This document shows positions 29,155 through 40,709 of a stretch of 64,000 bases of DNA, piece by piece. This DNA is from Oegoconia quadripuncta. Lineage: Eukaryota; Arthropoda; Insecta; Lepidoptera; Autostichidae. Position 1 is the first letter of the stretch. Every line of letters begins with the position of its first letter. The stretch is from positions 24,209,885 to 24,273,884 of the forward strand of contig OX438751.1 of NCBI GenBank assembly GCA_949316235.1, in the 5' to 3' direction. The position numbers and the translations under genes were made by a program. The notes under the pieces were generated by a model. It had not been told where the DNA came from. It was given only the letters and a program-made list of their open reading frames with translations, and did not search any database.

Positions 29155-29265
29155 CAGCACCACCTACCGTGTCTAGGTAGACAGCAGTTGTCCGCGGCTT
29201 GTTTTTAAATAAAAACTATAAAATCAGACCAGTCGGCCCAGTAGCCCAGGTTATGTTCGATATAT
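29155..29265 (+). repeat. Dispersed repeat, inverted copy at 47760-47856
   Basis: TGTCTAGGTAGACAGCAGTT, GTCCGCGGCTTG and GGCCCAGTAGCCCAGG are found in opposite orientation at about 47.8 kb. Class unknown. Confidence 0.5.
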
Positions 29266-29385
29266 TTGGATAGTGTATATTTTTTTTATGATTGACTGGA
29301 TTTGCGTTTTACCACAATCTCACCTGATGGAAAGTGACCATGTTAATTAGCCTTAAAATCGAGTTTTTTTGGTTGGACTAACGAA

Positions 29386-29505
29386 CAACTACTGCTACAC
29401 AATATTCTGAATTTATTTAAAAACATCAAAAGTCTAAATACAAATTGCAGGACATGTAAAGAAAAATGCAATGTCGCTAAATTCCTGCCAAAAGGCCTCA
29501 CATCA
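29386..29505 (-). mobile_element. SINE-E, old fragment
   Basis: CACAATATTCTGAATTTATT, AAGAAAAATGC and the 5' end ATTCCTGCCAAAAGGCC match the SINE-E head with many changes. Confidence 0.45.
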
Positions 29506-29770
29506 CCGTAGACTAGGCCGAACGGATTGAATATTCTTTGCCTACCAAATTTTTTATTCGATCGCGAGTTTATTTTGAACAGAGAACATTACTGGGAGCT
29601 TATCACGTGGCTTGTTCACTTTAATTTTGCTCTTTGATTTTTGTATATGTGACCAGTTATCGAATTTATTAGAATATTTATAATTTCACTACTTAAATTA
29701 AAGAGTAATTAATTACTTAAATTTTGTAACCTGCCTACCCGTAATTTACTGTCCATGTTCTTCACTTTTT

Positions 29771-29985
29771 AACCGCCTCCTTGGCTCAATGTAAACAACA
29801 TTGGGTTTACGTTTCGGAGGTCGCGGGTTCGATCCCCAGCGGGGTACATGGTCAAGTACTCGGTTTGGTTGGTGGTAGGGTATTTTAAATGTCCTCCTGG
29901 CTAGCTACCACCGTCTTATCTAAATCTGCCGCCAAACAGCAATGTTAATAGCATTGTTGTGTTCCGGTTGTCAGAGATACAATAC
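29771..29985 (+). mobile_element. SINE-A, 3'-truncated
   Basis: The head is AACCGCCTCCTTGGCTCAATG, the B box GGTTCGATCCCC, and the body runs to GGTTGTCAGAGATA. It forms an inverted pair with 30138-30470, 150 bp away. Confidence 0.8.
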
Positions 29986-30137
29986 TATATCTAAAGCAAG
30001 CTACCGATTTGTTAGAAAACATTTTTATTCTATCACTGATAGGTACTCTATTCATATAAGTATAGGAAGTTAGTACCCTTACTGGTCTAATGTCATACAT
30101 AACAAATCGACCGGAGAAAATGTACCTTAACGACCTA

Positions 30138-30470
30138 TTTTTTTTATGCACGACGGGTTCGTACTTGACCTGATGTTAAGTGGTCGAAGGTCGAAGGTGG
30201 AAGGTGGAAGCGTACTGACCCGGAAACCCCAACACATTTGGGGGACTGGCTATCTTATCTCTGACAACCGGCATCTTATCACGACAATGCTATTAACATT
30301 GCTGCTTGGCGGCAGATTTAGATAAGATGGTGGTAGCTAGCCAGGCGGACATTTAAAATGCCCTACCACCAACCAAACCGAGTACTTAAACATGTACCCC
30401 GCTAGGGATCGAACCCGCGACCTCCGAATCGTAAACCCAATGTTGTTTACATTGAGCCACGGAGGCGGTT
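30138..30470 (-). mobile_element. SINE-A, full length
   Basis: It has a poly(A) tail (T-run at 30138), the body, the B box (GGGATCGAACC on plus at 30405-30415) and the A box (CATTGAGCCA at 30450-30459). The length is about 333 bp. It is a good reference copy of the family. Confidence 0.85.
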
Positions 30471-30724
30471 AAAATTAGCACTGTGAATTTGATTGGGTCG
30501 GAGAATATTCTCGTAGAAAAAAGGAGTTCTAAGTATAATACCTCCTTTTCTTCTTTTCTTATAATTAACTGGATACGCGTTTGACCACAATCCTGTGACT
30601 GTTTACAAAAAATCGATCAACAACTTCTTTATATTTAAGAAACATTTCACCGAGGGCAAGTATCACGACTCATTAAACTATTTTTAGAAAATATAAAAGT
30701 AGCCATTAATTAAATGGTTTTACT

Positions 30725-31255
30725 AGATCTTAACATCTTCTACAACGCAATGAAGTTCGCAGTGGTAACTTTAATTTAATATTGTAATTGTTTATAACTA
30801 AATACCTTTACTATTACCTAAAGTAAGCTACAGAATGATTAGAAAACATTTTTATTATATTATTGATAGGTACTCTATCCTTCTACAAAAAATCAGAAAC
30901 TTTAAGATTATAGGATAGGATTTAAGTGACGACCTGTTTGGTGTAGTGGTTAAAAATTCCGACTGCTATACCAAAAGATCGCGGGTTCGAATCCCGAATG
31001 TGTTTGTATGATGAATACAGACATGTGTTCCCGAGTTAAGGATGTTTTTCATTTATTTATGTATTTATTTACAAAAAAAAATGTATTTGTGTAGTTTATC
31101 AACCATCTGGTATCCATAATACAAGCCTAGTTGCTTAGTGTGGAAATAGAATATATATTTTTTTGTAGGCCGGAACTCGCTATTTTATTTTTTATTTTAT
31201 AGGAAGTTACCTACACCACAAAAATTACGTTTTTTCACTGGACTAACAGCGTTTT
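30725..31255 (+). repeat. Dispersed repeat split by a SINE-B
   Basis: AACGCAATGAAGTTCGCAGT, GAAAACATTTTTATT and AGGAAGTTAC..CACAAAAATTACG match 53160-53620, with a piece at 29985-30085. At 31180-31195 the match resumes after the SINE-B insertion, which shows the nesting order. Confidence 0.55.
30935..31180 (+). mobile_element. SINE-B, second subfamily
   Basis: The head is GACGACCTGTTTGGTGTAGTGG, the B box GGTTCGAATCCC, and the body is GTATGATGAATACAGACATG. It ends near 31180. The same subfamily is at 40366, 54880 and 59201. Confidence 0.75.
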
Positions 31256-31469
31256 ATCTTTCGAATTTTATTTAAAGGCTGGATGCCCACCAAATCTTTA
31301 TTCTAAAACCGCATACATTCTTAATATTGACTTCATCACGCCCTGGAAGCTACATGACGCGTCTTTCATCAAATTCGCTGCAGCGTTATGTATAAGTCGT
31401 TGTTCCATTGCAAGCGATTGGCTATGAAAAATAACTATCTTGTAGCTCAACTAGCTTTTTACTTTGCTT

Positions 31470-31625
31470 TTTTTGGTTGGCTCGCGTGAAATTATTTTCA
31501 CGCAAACTCAGCAGGAAAAGTAGCCTATATTTCTTCAGGTCCAAGGTCAGGTATCAAATTTCAATACAAGGTGTAGTAAAAAGTTAGCAAACAGACAGAT
31601 AGTTTTACTTTTGCATTTAGTTTTT
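31470..31625 (+). repeat. RTE/SINE-type 3' repeat
   Basis: AAAAGTAGCCTATATTTCTT and TATCAAATTTCAATACAAGG, then CAAACAGACAGATAGTTTTA, are typical of an abundant lepidopteran repeat linked to RTE-type LINEs. It is non-coding. Confidence 0.45.
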
Positions 31626-31629
31626 AACG

Positions 31630-32195
31630 TGGACACCCTCATTTCCTGGGTACTAGATGTCGATATATTTGGCTCAAGGGTGTGGCGGATTTGTGTCATA
31701 TTGCGGCTTGTCTCAGACTTCAGATATTAATAATAATTTGCGGTCACCTATTTATAAGAATCACTGAGCTAACTGGCCCGCGATTTATCTTAACAGCTGC
31801 CTTCAATTAAAAACACTGTTCAGGGCAAGGAAACACTCGTATGAAACTAAATGATAAGGCCGCCAAATTGTACCGTTCTATTGTTTGTTTTTCGTTGTGT
31901 TATGTTTATTATTTTTGTGCAAGAATATTTTGTTTGTTGTTGTTAAACGTCACTACAATTAATTCGTGACGAACGTTGATTTTCTATATTTAGTCATTTA
32001 GCTTATAGCTCGCTGTGGAACCGAATCCTCACAAATGCATTGCAATCGAGATTTTTCTAATGTAAATAAAGAACGGTTTCACACGGTAGGTTATGTTGTG
32101 TCACCACATCGTGATATCATGGTTTTAATGTTATCTTATACAATACTTCTCTTGAAGGATAACGACACGGAATACTCCAATGTATTGATTTGCAT
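31630..32195. other. No recognised gene
   Basis: The region is AT-rich; I see no supported frame or repeat. Confidence 0.3.
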
Positions 32196-32196
32196 T

Positions 32197-32300
32197 AACT
32201 GCCTCCTTGGCTCGATGATATAATAAACAATGGGTATGGATTACATATATGGAAATCACGGCCTCGATTCCCAGCGGGGTACATTAGCGTGCCCAGTTGG
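32197..32300 (+). mobile_element. SINE-A head, decayed
   Basis: AACTGCCTCCTTGGCTCGATG and CCTCGATTCCCAGCGGGGTA correspond to the SINE-A head with insertions between the boxes. Confidence 0.55.
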
Positions 32301-32301
32301 T

Positions 32302-33514
32302 GACTAACCCCGACAAGGGTACGATTATCTATATAATTATGTCATTGAATTTATGTCATAGGATAAAGTCATCACTTGAAAATACACATTTTTTAATTTA
32401 TAATTTGTCATAGGTAAAAAATTGAGTCCAGTGCAGGTGCACTCGAGGAGATTGGAGGAGGAGGAGATGGAGGCGCCATAGGCGTTGTCTACGAGGAAAC
32501 TCTGCCAAGATTCGAGCTCCTTCTACGACATCACCAATAAATGAAGATATATAATTGTCATCTCATATTACTTCGTCACCTAACATTGTCGAATTTGTCG
32601 ATTTAAGAGCTAAATAAATGGCACTTAGACGATAAATCACACAAAAACACAAACACTTTTCCAATACCAAACTGGCAGAAAGAAATGTCACTACGATATC
32701 TACGATTTGACGATTAGAGATCCAATGTCGACTGATATTTACCACTCGTTGTAAGTCGAGCGCTGGGAATAGACAATTCTCTAACGTGACATTTTGAGAA
32801 TACGAAAATTCTGTTTCATTCGACATTCGCCATTTTATTTCGAGATATGTCGAATACGACATAATGTCTATTGCGCGAGAATCGCCCCCCTGGCGTTTTG
32901 CCTCAGGGTCCCATCGTCTCGAACTCAACCGGCACGAACATGTAACCTTGGAGGTTGTAGTAACTATAATAACTATTATGTTTGCTTATTATTATTGTTT
33001 CGGTATGTATGTGTATTTTTTAAATTTTGACTCCCAACACAAATAGAGTTGTTATCAGTTGGAATTAACATTTCGAAAGCTTGGTTTTTTTTTCTAAATT
33101 TTCCATTTATTGTAATTACGAAAATGAGGTAAACATCAGCCGTGTTGCTGCTTCTGATTATCAGCTCAGACTCGGCCATTGCATTGGTGGATATAGCCCG
33201 CCCTCAAGAGGCGCAACGCAGAGTCCGATCTTCGGTTTTATGCATTTAGCCGTCAGACGCAGATTATTGCACCATCGAGCTGGGGCGTTCATCAACATAG
33301 ACTTGATGATTGATTTGCTGTACCGAATGAATTCTGTCAATTAGCAGACATATAAGGGAGGCGGAGTACTGCATTCCGATTGCAGGTTGTTATTTAAGTG
33401 TCCTTGAGACAGCCAATTAGAGTGCAATTAACTAATTCGAAGGTGTTGGGCATCTGTTCGATCCTGATGTGTGGACAGATGCCCCTCTTCTGTAATAACA
33501 GGACTCCTAATAGA
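32302..33514. other. No gene supported
   Basis: A 121-residue minus-strand frame (32563-32928) has no recognisable domain. 32890-32960 on the minus strand resembles the LINE segment at 38399 (GGTTGAGTTCGAGACGATGG), so this region is probably degraded repeat. A 33140-33400 stretch shares TGATTTATTGCACCGAAT-like sequence with 45965-46030. Confidence 0.35.
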
Positions 33515-33602
33515 TTTTTATTTTATGCACAACGGGTTAGTACTTGACCTCAATCACACCTGATGTTAAGTGAAGATGAAGCCGAAGGTGGAAGCGTACT
33601 TA
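33515..33602 (-). mobile_element. SINE-A 3' fragment
   Basis: ATGCACAACGGGTTAGTACT to AAGGTGGAAGCGTACT is the tail portion only. Confidence 0.65.
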
Positions 33603-33872
33603 ATACTACAACCCTTTATCCACGCGCGGGTATGCGTATAGATGAGTCCAAAGTGATTAGCCACGTGGGCGAATGGCCGTTGCATACGCTAAGTTTCAGT
33701 CGTGTATTAAACAGTTTCCGCTAATGACAATACAAATACACTTTATTGCACAATACTTATTAAGGTCTAAGGGCCTAATTATTACGCTGTGCTGCTAACT
33801 TTTCTGAGCTATGTCACCGGTTTTGATTCTCTGGCGGATCACCTCCTTCCGGAACCAACCAGCCCACCTAGC

Positions 33873-34020
33873 CAAGTGGCGAGCGTTTCTATAACGACAA
33901 ACGCTATCGTTTCGTATCCCGCAGCTGATTGGATGTCAATAAGTCATATAAAGTTGACAACCAATCAGCTGCTAGAACTGTAGCGTTAGCGTTTGTAGTT
34001 ATAGAATCGTTTGCCACTTG
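33873..34020. mobile_element. Long-arm foldback MITE
   Basis: CAAGTGGCGAGCGTTTCTAT at the left pairs with ATAGAATCGTTTGCCACTTG at the right. A second paired block, CAGCTGATTGG, and further pairing close nearly the whole 148 bp into one hairpin. No coding capacity. The duplication is not clear. Confidence 0.65.
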
Positions 34021-34149
34021 TCTATAGGTCCAGATCTCTTAAATTTCTTTATATTGTCAATATGAAGAATATATAGGTAGCTTTACTTTATTTTGCCAAG
34101 CTTACGCTATAAATGACTCCAACTTGCACAGCACAATTAATTTAAATTC

Positions 34150-34691
34150 AAGCCCAATAGAACAAGTTTAGATATATAGGAAGCCTGATTACCAATGTGT
34201 ACCAGACATAGTCACTAGAATAGCAATTAATATTAAGAAACATATTTTCAAAGTTCGCATTTCAAGGCAGATTCGAAAACGTCTGATCAAAGCGTACATC
34301 TGGAGCATTGCTCTACATGGAAGTGAAACGTGGACTATGACACAATGCGAAAGATAAAGATAAACGTGGTGTTGGCAAAGAATGGAGAGAATAAGCTGAA
34401 TGGAAAGAAAGAGCAATGAAGAGCTCCTGCAGATGGTTAATGGGCAGAGAGTATTTTTGAAGATCATTGAAAACAGAAGGAGAGAGATGTCATCTGACAC
34501 GACACGACAACGTTATCAAGAACATCATTGAAGGAAAAATGGAGTGGAAGAGAAAGAGAGGAAGGCCTAGAAGAACATACATGGTACAAGTAAAGGAAAA
34601 AGTAAATGCCGTGTCGTATCAGAAAGTCAAAGAAACGGGGGAATATAGAGAAGTCTGGAAGTCACTTCATCGACAGGAGCATAGCTCTTAA
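34150..34691 (+). pseudogene. RTE-type LINE reverse transcriptase C-terminus, decayed
   Basis: KAYIWSIALHGSETWTM near 34290 is the conserved C-terminal block of RTE-clade reverse transcriptases. The frame 34467-34691 gives HLTRHDNVIKNIIEGKMEWK and RGRPRRT, the typical end of that family. Intervening frames are broken. Confidence 0.7.
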
Positions 34692-34694
34692 ATT

Positions 34695-35255
34695 GAAGAG
34701 AGAAATGCTATAAATAATAGATTTAAAACGATGGACCACATGTAAAAGAAAAACAGAACGCCACTGAATAAATTATTCGACTTCAATTGACGTCATCGTC
34801 AAAATAAAGAGCACCATTAACAGGGCTTTGTTTCACAGTCTTTTGTTTGATAATTTTTTCTTAGTAAATATTCCCGTAGTGCTGTTTTTAGTTCAACAAA
34901 TTGTTCAGTAATTCGGTGAACTGCGCACGCAATCTGTTTATTCTTTCTACATTATCATACTTAAGTATACTGGGTGGAAAGTTGAGACCTATCTCAACGA
35001 AGGCATACTACCATAAAACGTGCATGGGAGACTAACATTTTCTTTTAGAATAATTTACTACTGCCTTCACAAAACCGTAAGAAAATTGCCAAATTCAACG
35101 TCAAATTTATTTCAGTTTTCTGAGAGTTCCAATCCTTGACCTCAGTTGATCCCGTAGAGACTATGACCATTAACAATAAGCGATTCGAATGGGGAATAAT
35201 TGAACCATTAAGAATTTGGGATCTGTTGATAGGACTAGGTGAGTAGGGTTATCGA
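34695..35255. other. No recognised gene
   Basis: Nothing that I can place; AT-rich. Confidence 0.3.
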
Positions 35256-35258
35256 TGT

Positions 35259-35600
35259 TTGTTTGTGAACGCTTTACGGCTTCACAACACTTATCATATT
35301 ATGTCATATGGCATATTGTTGTGGGGAAACGCTGCTGACATACATATGATTTTTGTTCTGCAGAAGCGTGCTATTCGTGCCATTTATAAATTAGGACCTA
35401 GAGAGTCTCTTAGAGATAAGTTTAACACGTTAGCTGCGAGGCCATTTTTGATGGACTTTCAGCCAGTGCGTATGAGGTCTTTTCGAAGCAAGATTGAACT
35501 TCCTTATAGTGCGAATGAGACCTTTTCGGCCTCACAAAATGTTGTTTCTAAAAAGCACCATAAATATAGCGCAAAATTGATTATATTTGCTTGAAACTTT
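35259..35600 (+). pseudogene. LINE reverse transcriptase C-terminal fragment
   Basis: IMSYGILLWGNAAD and FVLQKRAIRAIYKLGPRESL match the family of 21625-22268 up to about 35430. The rest of the 111-codon frame (from AARPFLMDF) is unrelated. It has an 'AGTGCGTATGAGG' motif that recurs at 36715. Confidence 0.65.
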
Positions 35601-35639
35601 ACTGATATATACTTAAATAGTAGATAAAGTTAAATCTAG

Positions 35640-36925
35640 CTTCGCCCGCAGTTATGACATTTCGGTATTGAATAAAGGAAAAAAATATATATGACATCGA
35701 TTCTGCCTCACATCGCACTAAAAGAAAGTACGATTTGTGTCTCGACTAGTGATGGGGATTGGGAATAAAAAAGAGTTGCAGTTATTATAATATTTTTTTA
35801 CAAAAAATCAATTAAAATGTTTTTCATTAAAACAAGGCAAACAAAAGGATTTATTGCACTGGACTCAAAACGTAACAATTTTTTTGTTTTTTTTTTGCAG
35901 CCGGACTGCTATTTAATGTAAGCCTTAATTTATCGTAGCAACCAACGCAGCGCTTTCGTTGGTCGCCTTTTTGAAGCGAATGATCAGCACACCTGCCACT
36001 AGGAAATTCTGAAATAAAACACTTAACTTAGGCGTCTAAAAGTGCCATACCTACCATACATACCATTTTTAGTTTTAATGTATGTGAGTTGTTTATGTGT
36101 ATATGTCTATGAATGTGTGCGTGTGTGTGCGTATTTGTCTGGGTGGGTGGGTAATTATGTGTGTGTGTGTGTGTGTGTGTGTGTTTGTGTTAATGGGTAG
36201 ATGTGTGAGACTACTCAATGAGGTATGTACTCTTACTCAATGATGAGTATATAACAGCTTTGACCACTGCAAAAACGAACTCGAATTCGCCAAAAGAGAA
36301 GATAGACTTCCCAGTCTAAAGGAATCTGAAATTATAAACCGGAAATATAAACTAAACAAAAAGTTAAAACACGAGTAGGTATATCAAATTTCAAATCACG
36401 TCAATGCTATAGCAATATATATTTCAAACAACGCATACCTAGAGCATATATACAGCACACCATAATTCCATAATCTGAGCCTCTTTTTGCATCGTTTCCG
36501 GTTTGAACGATCCATAATACACTTTAGGTACACTAAATCGTAAAAATTCCAACACTTCGCGTCGACATGCTTCCCTATCGAAACTTGACACATCACTAAG
36601 TTAAGATGTGCGGCGCCCGCGCCGCCCGCACTTCACTTTGTGCGGCTATGAGGTCAAAAAACTTTTGAGGCAGATTAAATCTCACTCCGCACTATTCTTG
36701 ATTAATTTCTATTCAGTGCGTATGAGGCCTAATCAACCTCATATCTTATTAATTACGCCGTTGGACTAGACTTTGTACGAGAAACAATTTTATATATTTG
36801 TCTATGTCATACTCATAGAAATGTTAACATAGTCGTCCCCCGCACAGAGTGAAAGAACGCGATTTTGATTACCGCACCTGCGACAAGCCACGCATGTGGC
36901 TTGTTAGACCTCATGATGCCGTGAA
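35640..36925. other. No gene; microsatellite at 36106-36185
   Basis: An interrupted (GT)n tract spans 36106-36185. GC-rich 36605-36650 and 36840-36920 contain several ATGAGGTC/CCTCAT motifs. No supported frame. Confidence 0.35.
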
Positions 36926-36929
36926 CGTG

Positions 36930-37475
36930 TTAAGGAAATTAATATCTTAACAATGATATCTCAATACATTTATGAGAATTTGTTATATGCAAAAAAAAAA
37001 TATAACCTTATTCGCTAAAAATAGTGATAGGCACAATGTTAATACAAGGAATAAGAACCAGTTATCAGTTTATGTTAGCCGACTTCATAAAGTTAGTAAA
37101 TCGTTCAAAGGGCAATGTATACGCTTTTATAATAAGGTTCCAGTAGACATTCAAAATTTGCCTTTAAATAAATTTAAAGCAATTATAAAACAGAAATTAT
37201 TAGCAAAAGGCTATTATAAAATCACTGACTATTTGAATGATAAGCAAGCATGGACATAGCTGTCTTATTTATTATTCATATAATTATGAAATCACAAATT
37301 GTAACCCATAATCTTTAAAAGAGCAACCCTAGAGTTTCTTGCTCGTTCTTCTCTGGGGAGTCAGCTTTGTGAATGAGCCGTAAATTTAAATGTAATATTA
37401 ATAGTGACGTTTTCAAGTGATAATTTTATCTTATGAAATAAAATATTATGAATTTTGATTTTTTTTTGAATCTTA
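36930..37475 (+). mobile_element. LINE 3' end
   Basis: QYIYENLLYAKK (with a frame break) precedes the 95-codon frame 36972-37259, which ends KGYYKITDYLNDKQAWT. The 3' UTR has CTAGAGTTTCTTGCTCGTTC. It is close to the 21625 copy. Confidence 0.75.
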
Positions 37476-37479
37476 CATG

Positions 37480-38390
37480 AAAAAAAAAATTAGAATTAGT
37501 CACATAGTACTCTTGGGTTCTTCGCTAAGAATTATTACTCTTAATTACTATGTTAATGTCATAATAACATATTTATCACAGACAACTTTTGGCCTTCCTT
37601 CGGCTTCCACAATTTGTGATTGTTGAAGAGCTTTCTTTGATTTACATCAGTTATTACTACATTGTTTAAAGATCGTACTTTACATAAGCTACCTACATAA
37701 GTTTACTCTTAGTTGATCAGTTTTTACGACAACATTATTTAAAATAATATCTTAAAAGATATCGCAATTCGAAAAATGGTGTACAATACAAAAAAAAAAT
37801 TTTTTAGTAAGATATCAAACATACAGAAGGAAATGACAAATAGATATTTAGACACTATTGTAAGAATTCCTTAATTTTTTTTTTAATAATTTTTTTTTCC
37901 AACCCACGATGCCTGTATAAACGTCGTTGGTCACCGAAAATTTTTGAAAAAATGCCGCCTAATAACTGGTAAGTTCCGACACACAATTCGAAGAGTTCAG
38001 GTACACCACGAGATGTGGTTCGTCCGTGAAAAATACGCTGGGGAGAGTCACGTGGTAAGTTTGAAACGGCGGAGGCGGTTGGACACCGGAGATAGCCGAG
38101 CAGCCCCGACCAGCCTCGACCAGTAATTGCAGCCTTTCACTCGTATCGTGAAAAAGAGAAGAATGCAACGAAAAATAAAAATGTTTTAAAAAGGTCTGAA
38201 TTGCCACGAGGTCTGTCATATAAACAATCACTTATGACTTTTCTTAGCACTTCCTACAAAACTGAAACTGAAATTTTAGTTCATTCAGGGTGGAGAATGG
38301 CATCCCCGACGGATTCTCTTGGATTTGTAATAACATTAGTACCAAACTTTTAGCGGGGTTAAAAAAATCGCAGGACCTCCAAAGAGGTTA
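37480..38390. other. No recognised gene
   Basis: 37940-38130 is GC-rich with a 60-codon frame that I cannot assign. Poly(A) and poly(T) runs occur at 37791 and 37876. Confidence 0.3.
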
Positions 38391-38394
38391 TATG

Positions 38395-38690
38395 TTCGTA
38401 ACGGTTGGGTTCGAGACGATTTGACCCTGGGCCCGGTGGCAAACGCCTGGTTCAAGACCTGTCGGCGCGTCTCATCGAGGCTTCTGGTGACCAAGAGCGG
38501 GCGGCTTCTAAGTCTCGCTATTCGGTGAATGAAGCAAAAGAGTGTGTTAGGATCGTAGCAAGTAGAAGTCTATGGTCTCTGCCTACTGACTTTATGTATG
38601 TATTTAGCGCGGGAATGCTGCTGGCCTGTTGGTCACTATGCCGCCACGAGGAGATGCACTAGATGCAATGTTCTAGCTATTTTTTACCTA
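38395..38690 (+). pseudogene. LINE C-terminal fragment of the 'ETLGPWGP' type
   Basis: Across frames one reads FETI.PW, LVQDLSARLIEASGDQ and RGNAAGLLVTMPP. These are the C-terminal blocks also present at 61500-61745 (VETLGPWGPG..IQRGNTASLPGT). A 42660-42790 piece matches its end. Confidence 0.55.
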
Positions 38691-38695
38691 AACAT

Positions 38696-38995
38696 ACCTG
38701 ACCTCAATCACACCTGATGTTAAGTGAAGATGAGGCCGAAGGTGGAAGCGTACTGACCCGGAAACCCAAATATTTGGGGAACTGGCTATCTTATCTCTAA
38801 CAACCGGAATACAACAATGCTATTAACATTGCTGTTTGGCGGCAGATTTTGATAAGTGCTAGCCATAAGTAGCTAGACAGGCGGACATTTAAAATGCCCT
38901 ATCACCAACCAAACCGAGTACTAAACATGTACTCCGCTCGGGATCGAACCCGCGTCCTCCGATTCGTAAACCCTATATTGTTTACATTGAACCAA
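38696..38995 (-). mobile_element. SINE-A
   Basis: It runs from TGACCTCAATCACACCTGAT to the head (GGGATCGAACC, TTTACATTGAACC). The 3' tail is missing. Confidence 0.8.
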
Positions 38996-38999
38996 GTTT

Positions 39000-39390
39000 A
39001 TGACATACATATAGAAACGCGCGAAAAACGTAACCCTCTCTTGAGTCGAATAAAAAGAATGACTAATTTTTTATTGCAATGCATAATGTAGCTTACTATG
39101 CTGATTCTGGCACGCGTTGCTTTTTGCGTATGTATATTTATATTCGGTCTATTACTAACTATAAATAGTATGAATAGTAAATAATAAATTACAAACTTTG
39201 TGCTGTAAGATGATCACAAACATTATCTCTCATATAAAAAAAAAAACATTATATACCTTGGTATAGTTTAAACAAATTTTAAGTTACACAATTACTTATT
39301 TACCAGATAAAAATAATGTAGGTAATATTTCAACTGTATCATTCGAATTAGAACTACTTATGTTACCTACAAAAGCGTCGGTGGCTCAGC
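39000..39390. other. No gene; possible SINE head at 39372-39400
   Basis: GTCGGTGGCTCAGCAGTTAA looks like an A-box head without its B box. Confidence 0.3.
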
Positions 39391-39392
39391 AG

Positions 39393-39640
39393 TTAAGACG
39401 CTGTACAACAATTTAATTTATTGAAAGGAAGATCTTGTATATCAACAGGAACCTTATTGAAAAAGCGTATACATAATAACCCTTTGACAGAATTACTGTC
39501 TTTTCGGAGGCGACTCATGTGCCCTGCAATTATATCTTTATTTCTATCATGTTTATCACTATTTTTCCTAAATGAAGCTATATTTTTTTTACAAGAGTTA
39601 TTTAGAGTCAATAATCTGGCCATATTCTTGTCCTACAACA
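39393..39640 (-). pseudogene. LINE C-terminal fragment
   Basis: The minus frame NSDKHDRNKDIIAGHMSRLRK..IRFFNKVPVDIQDLPFNKL matches the 21625 family. It is truncated at both ends. Confidence 0.65.
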
Positions 39641-39659
39641 AAAGAGGGCAAGGGGAAGT

Positions 39660-40365
39660 TTTTTTTTTGTTTATTTATCCATAGAACATTATTTGAGCAA
39701 TCTTCAGTATAAGACGCCTACGAAAACCTGTAAAGGTTTGTAGTGTAGTGCGAATGAGGTCACTGACCCGCCCGTTATTAATTATTACAACAGGTATGTA
39801 ACGTAACTTAAATATCTAGATACATAAGATGATATGCGAAAACAAGTAGACCTGTGTCTCTCTACATACATATATCGAAATAAAATTTGTTGGAAAGGCA
39901 CTTCCTACATAGTTCCATCTACTATAAAGTACTGTGAATGTAGTTCAACAGGAATACTATTTAAAATATCTGGTAAAATATAATCCCATATTCTCATGCC
40001 ATATACATTATTAAATATAATGTATATAGACCTGTAATTTATGTAACGGTTTCGGTATTTGACAATGGAACCCCAAAAATTTGTGGGGCAACCATCAAAC
40101 GCATTCTCACAATAATGTGCACAGTTACAGAGTGCAGTGCCAAAAATTTGCTCACTGAATAACGGTCAGAGGCTGAGTACCTGCAACTGTTGATAAACGT
40201 GATCCGCGTATGTAATGTGAAGGGGAGGGAAGGGGGGAGGGCAGGCACGCGCATGAGCCAGTGACATCATAACAAGTACAATGAATGCACTCGATCGGTG
40301 CATTCCCTCCGCTACAGAGTATTAAAGGAGGTCCAGTAGCCCAACTGGTTTCGTTATTCTTTGTT
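39660..40365. other. No recognised gene
   Basis: The region is AT-rich; 39745-39765 repeats the GTGCGAATGAGGTC motif. No supported frame. Confidence 0.3.
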
Positions 40366-40705
40366 CGACGACCGGTTGGGAGTAGTGGTTAGAAAATCTG
40401 CTGCTATGTCGCGGGTTCGAATCTAGCTAGGGGCATATGTTTGTATGATGAATACAGACATGTGTTCCAGAGTTATGGATATTTTTCATTTATATATGTA
40501 TGTATTTATTTACAAAAAAAATGTTTTTTTTTTTTTATGAGAGGGCGTCAAACGAGCATGCGGGTCACCTGATGGAAAGCAATCACCGCCGCCCATGGAC
40601 ACCCGCAACATGTAGTTTATCAACCATATGGTATCCATAACACAAGCCTAGTTGCTTACTGTGGACCTAGATGGCGCTGTATGTATGTGCAAAGATATTT
40701 ATTTA
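40366..40705 (+). mobile_element. SINE-B with another SINE end inserted
   Basis: The head is GACGACCGGTTGGGAGTAGTGG and the B box GGTTCGAATC. The body is interrupted at about 40525-40610 by TTTTTTTTTTATGAGAGGGC..GGACACCCGCAAC, a different lepidopteran SINE 3' end. The body then resumes at TGTAGTTTATCAACC. Confidence 0.7.
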
Positions 40706-40709
40706 TAAT

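Noticed and set aside
32563..32928. 121-codon minus-strand frame as a possible host exon
   Set aside because: Its left end lies beside sequence resembling a LINE fragment, composition is ordinary, and no domain is visible.
36106..36185. (GT)n tract as a target of a site-specific LINE
   Set aside because: No LINE end adjoins it; it is a plain microsatellite.
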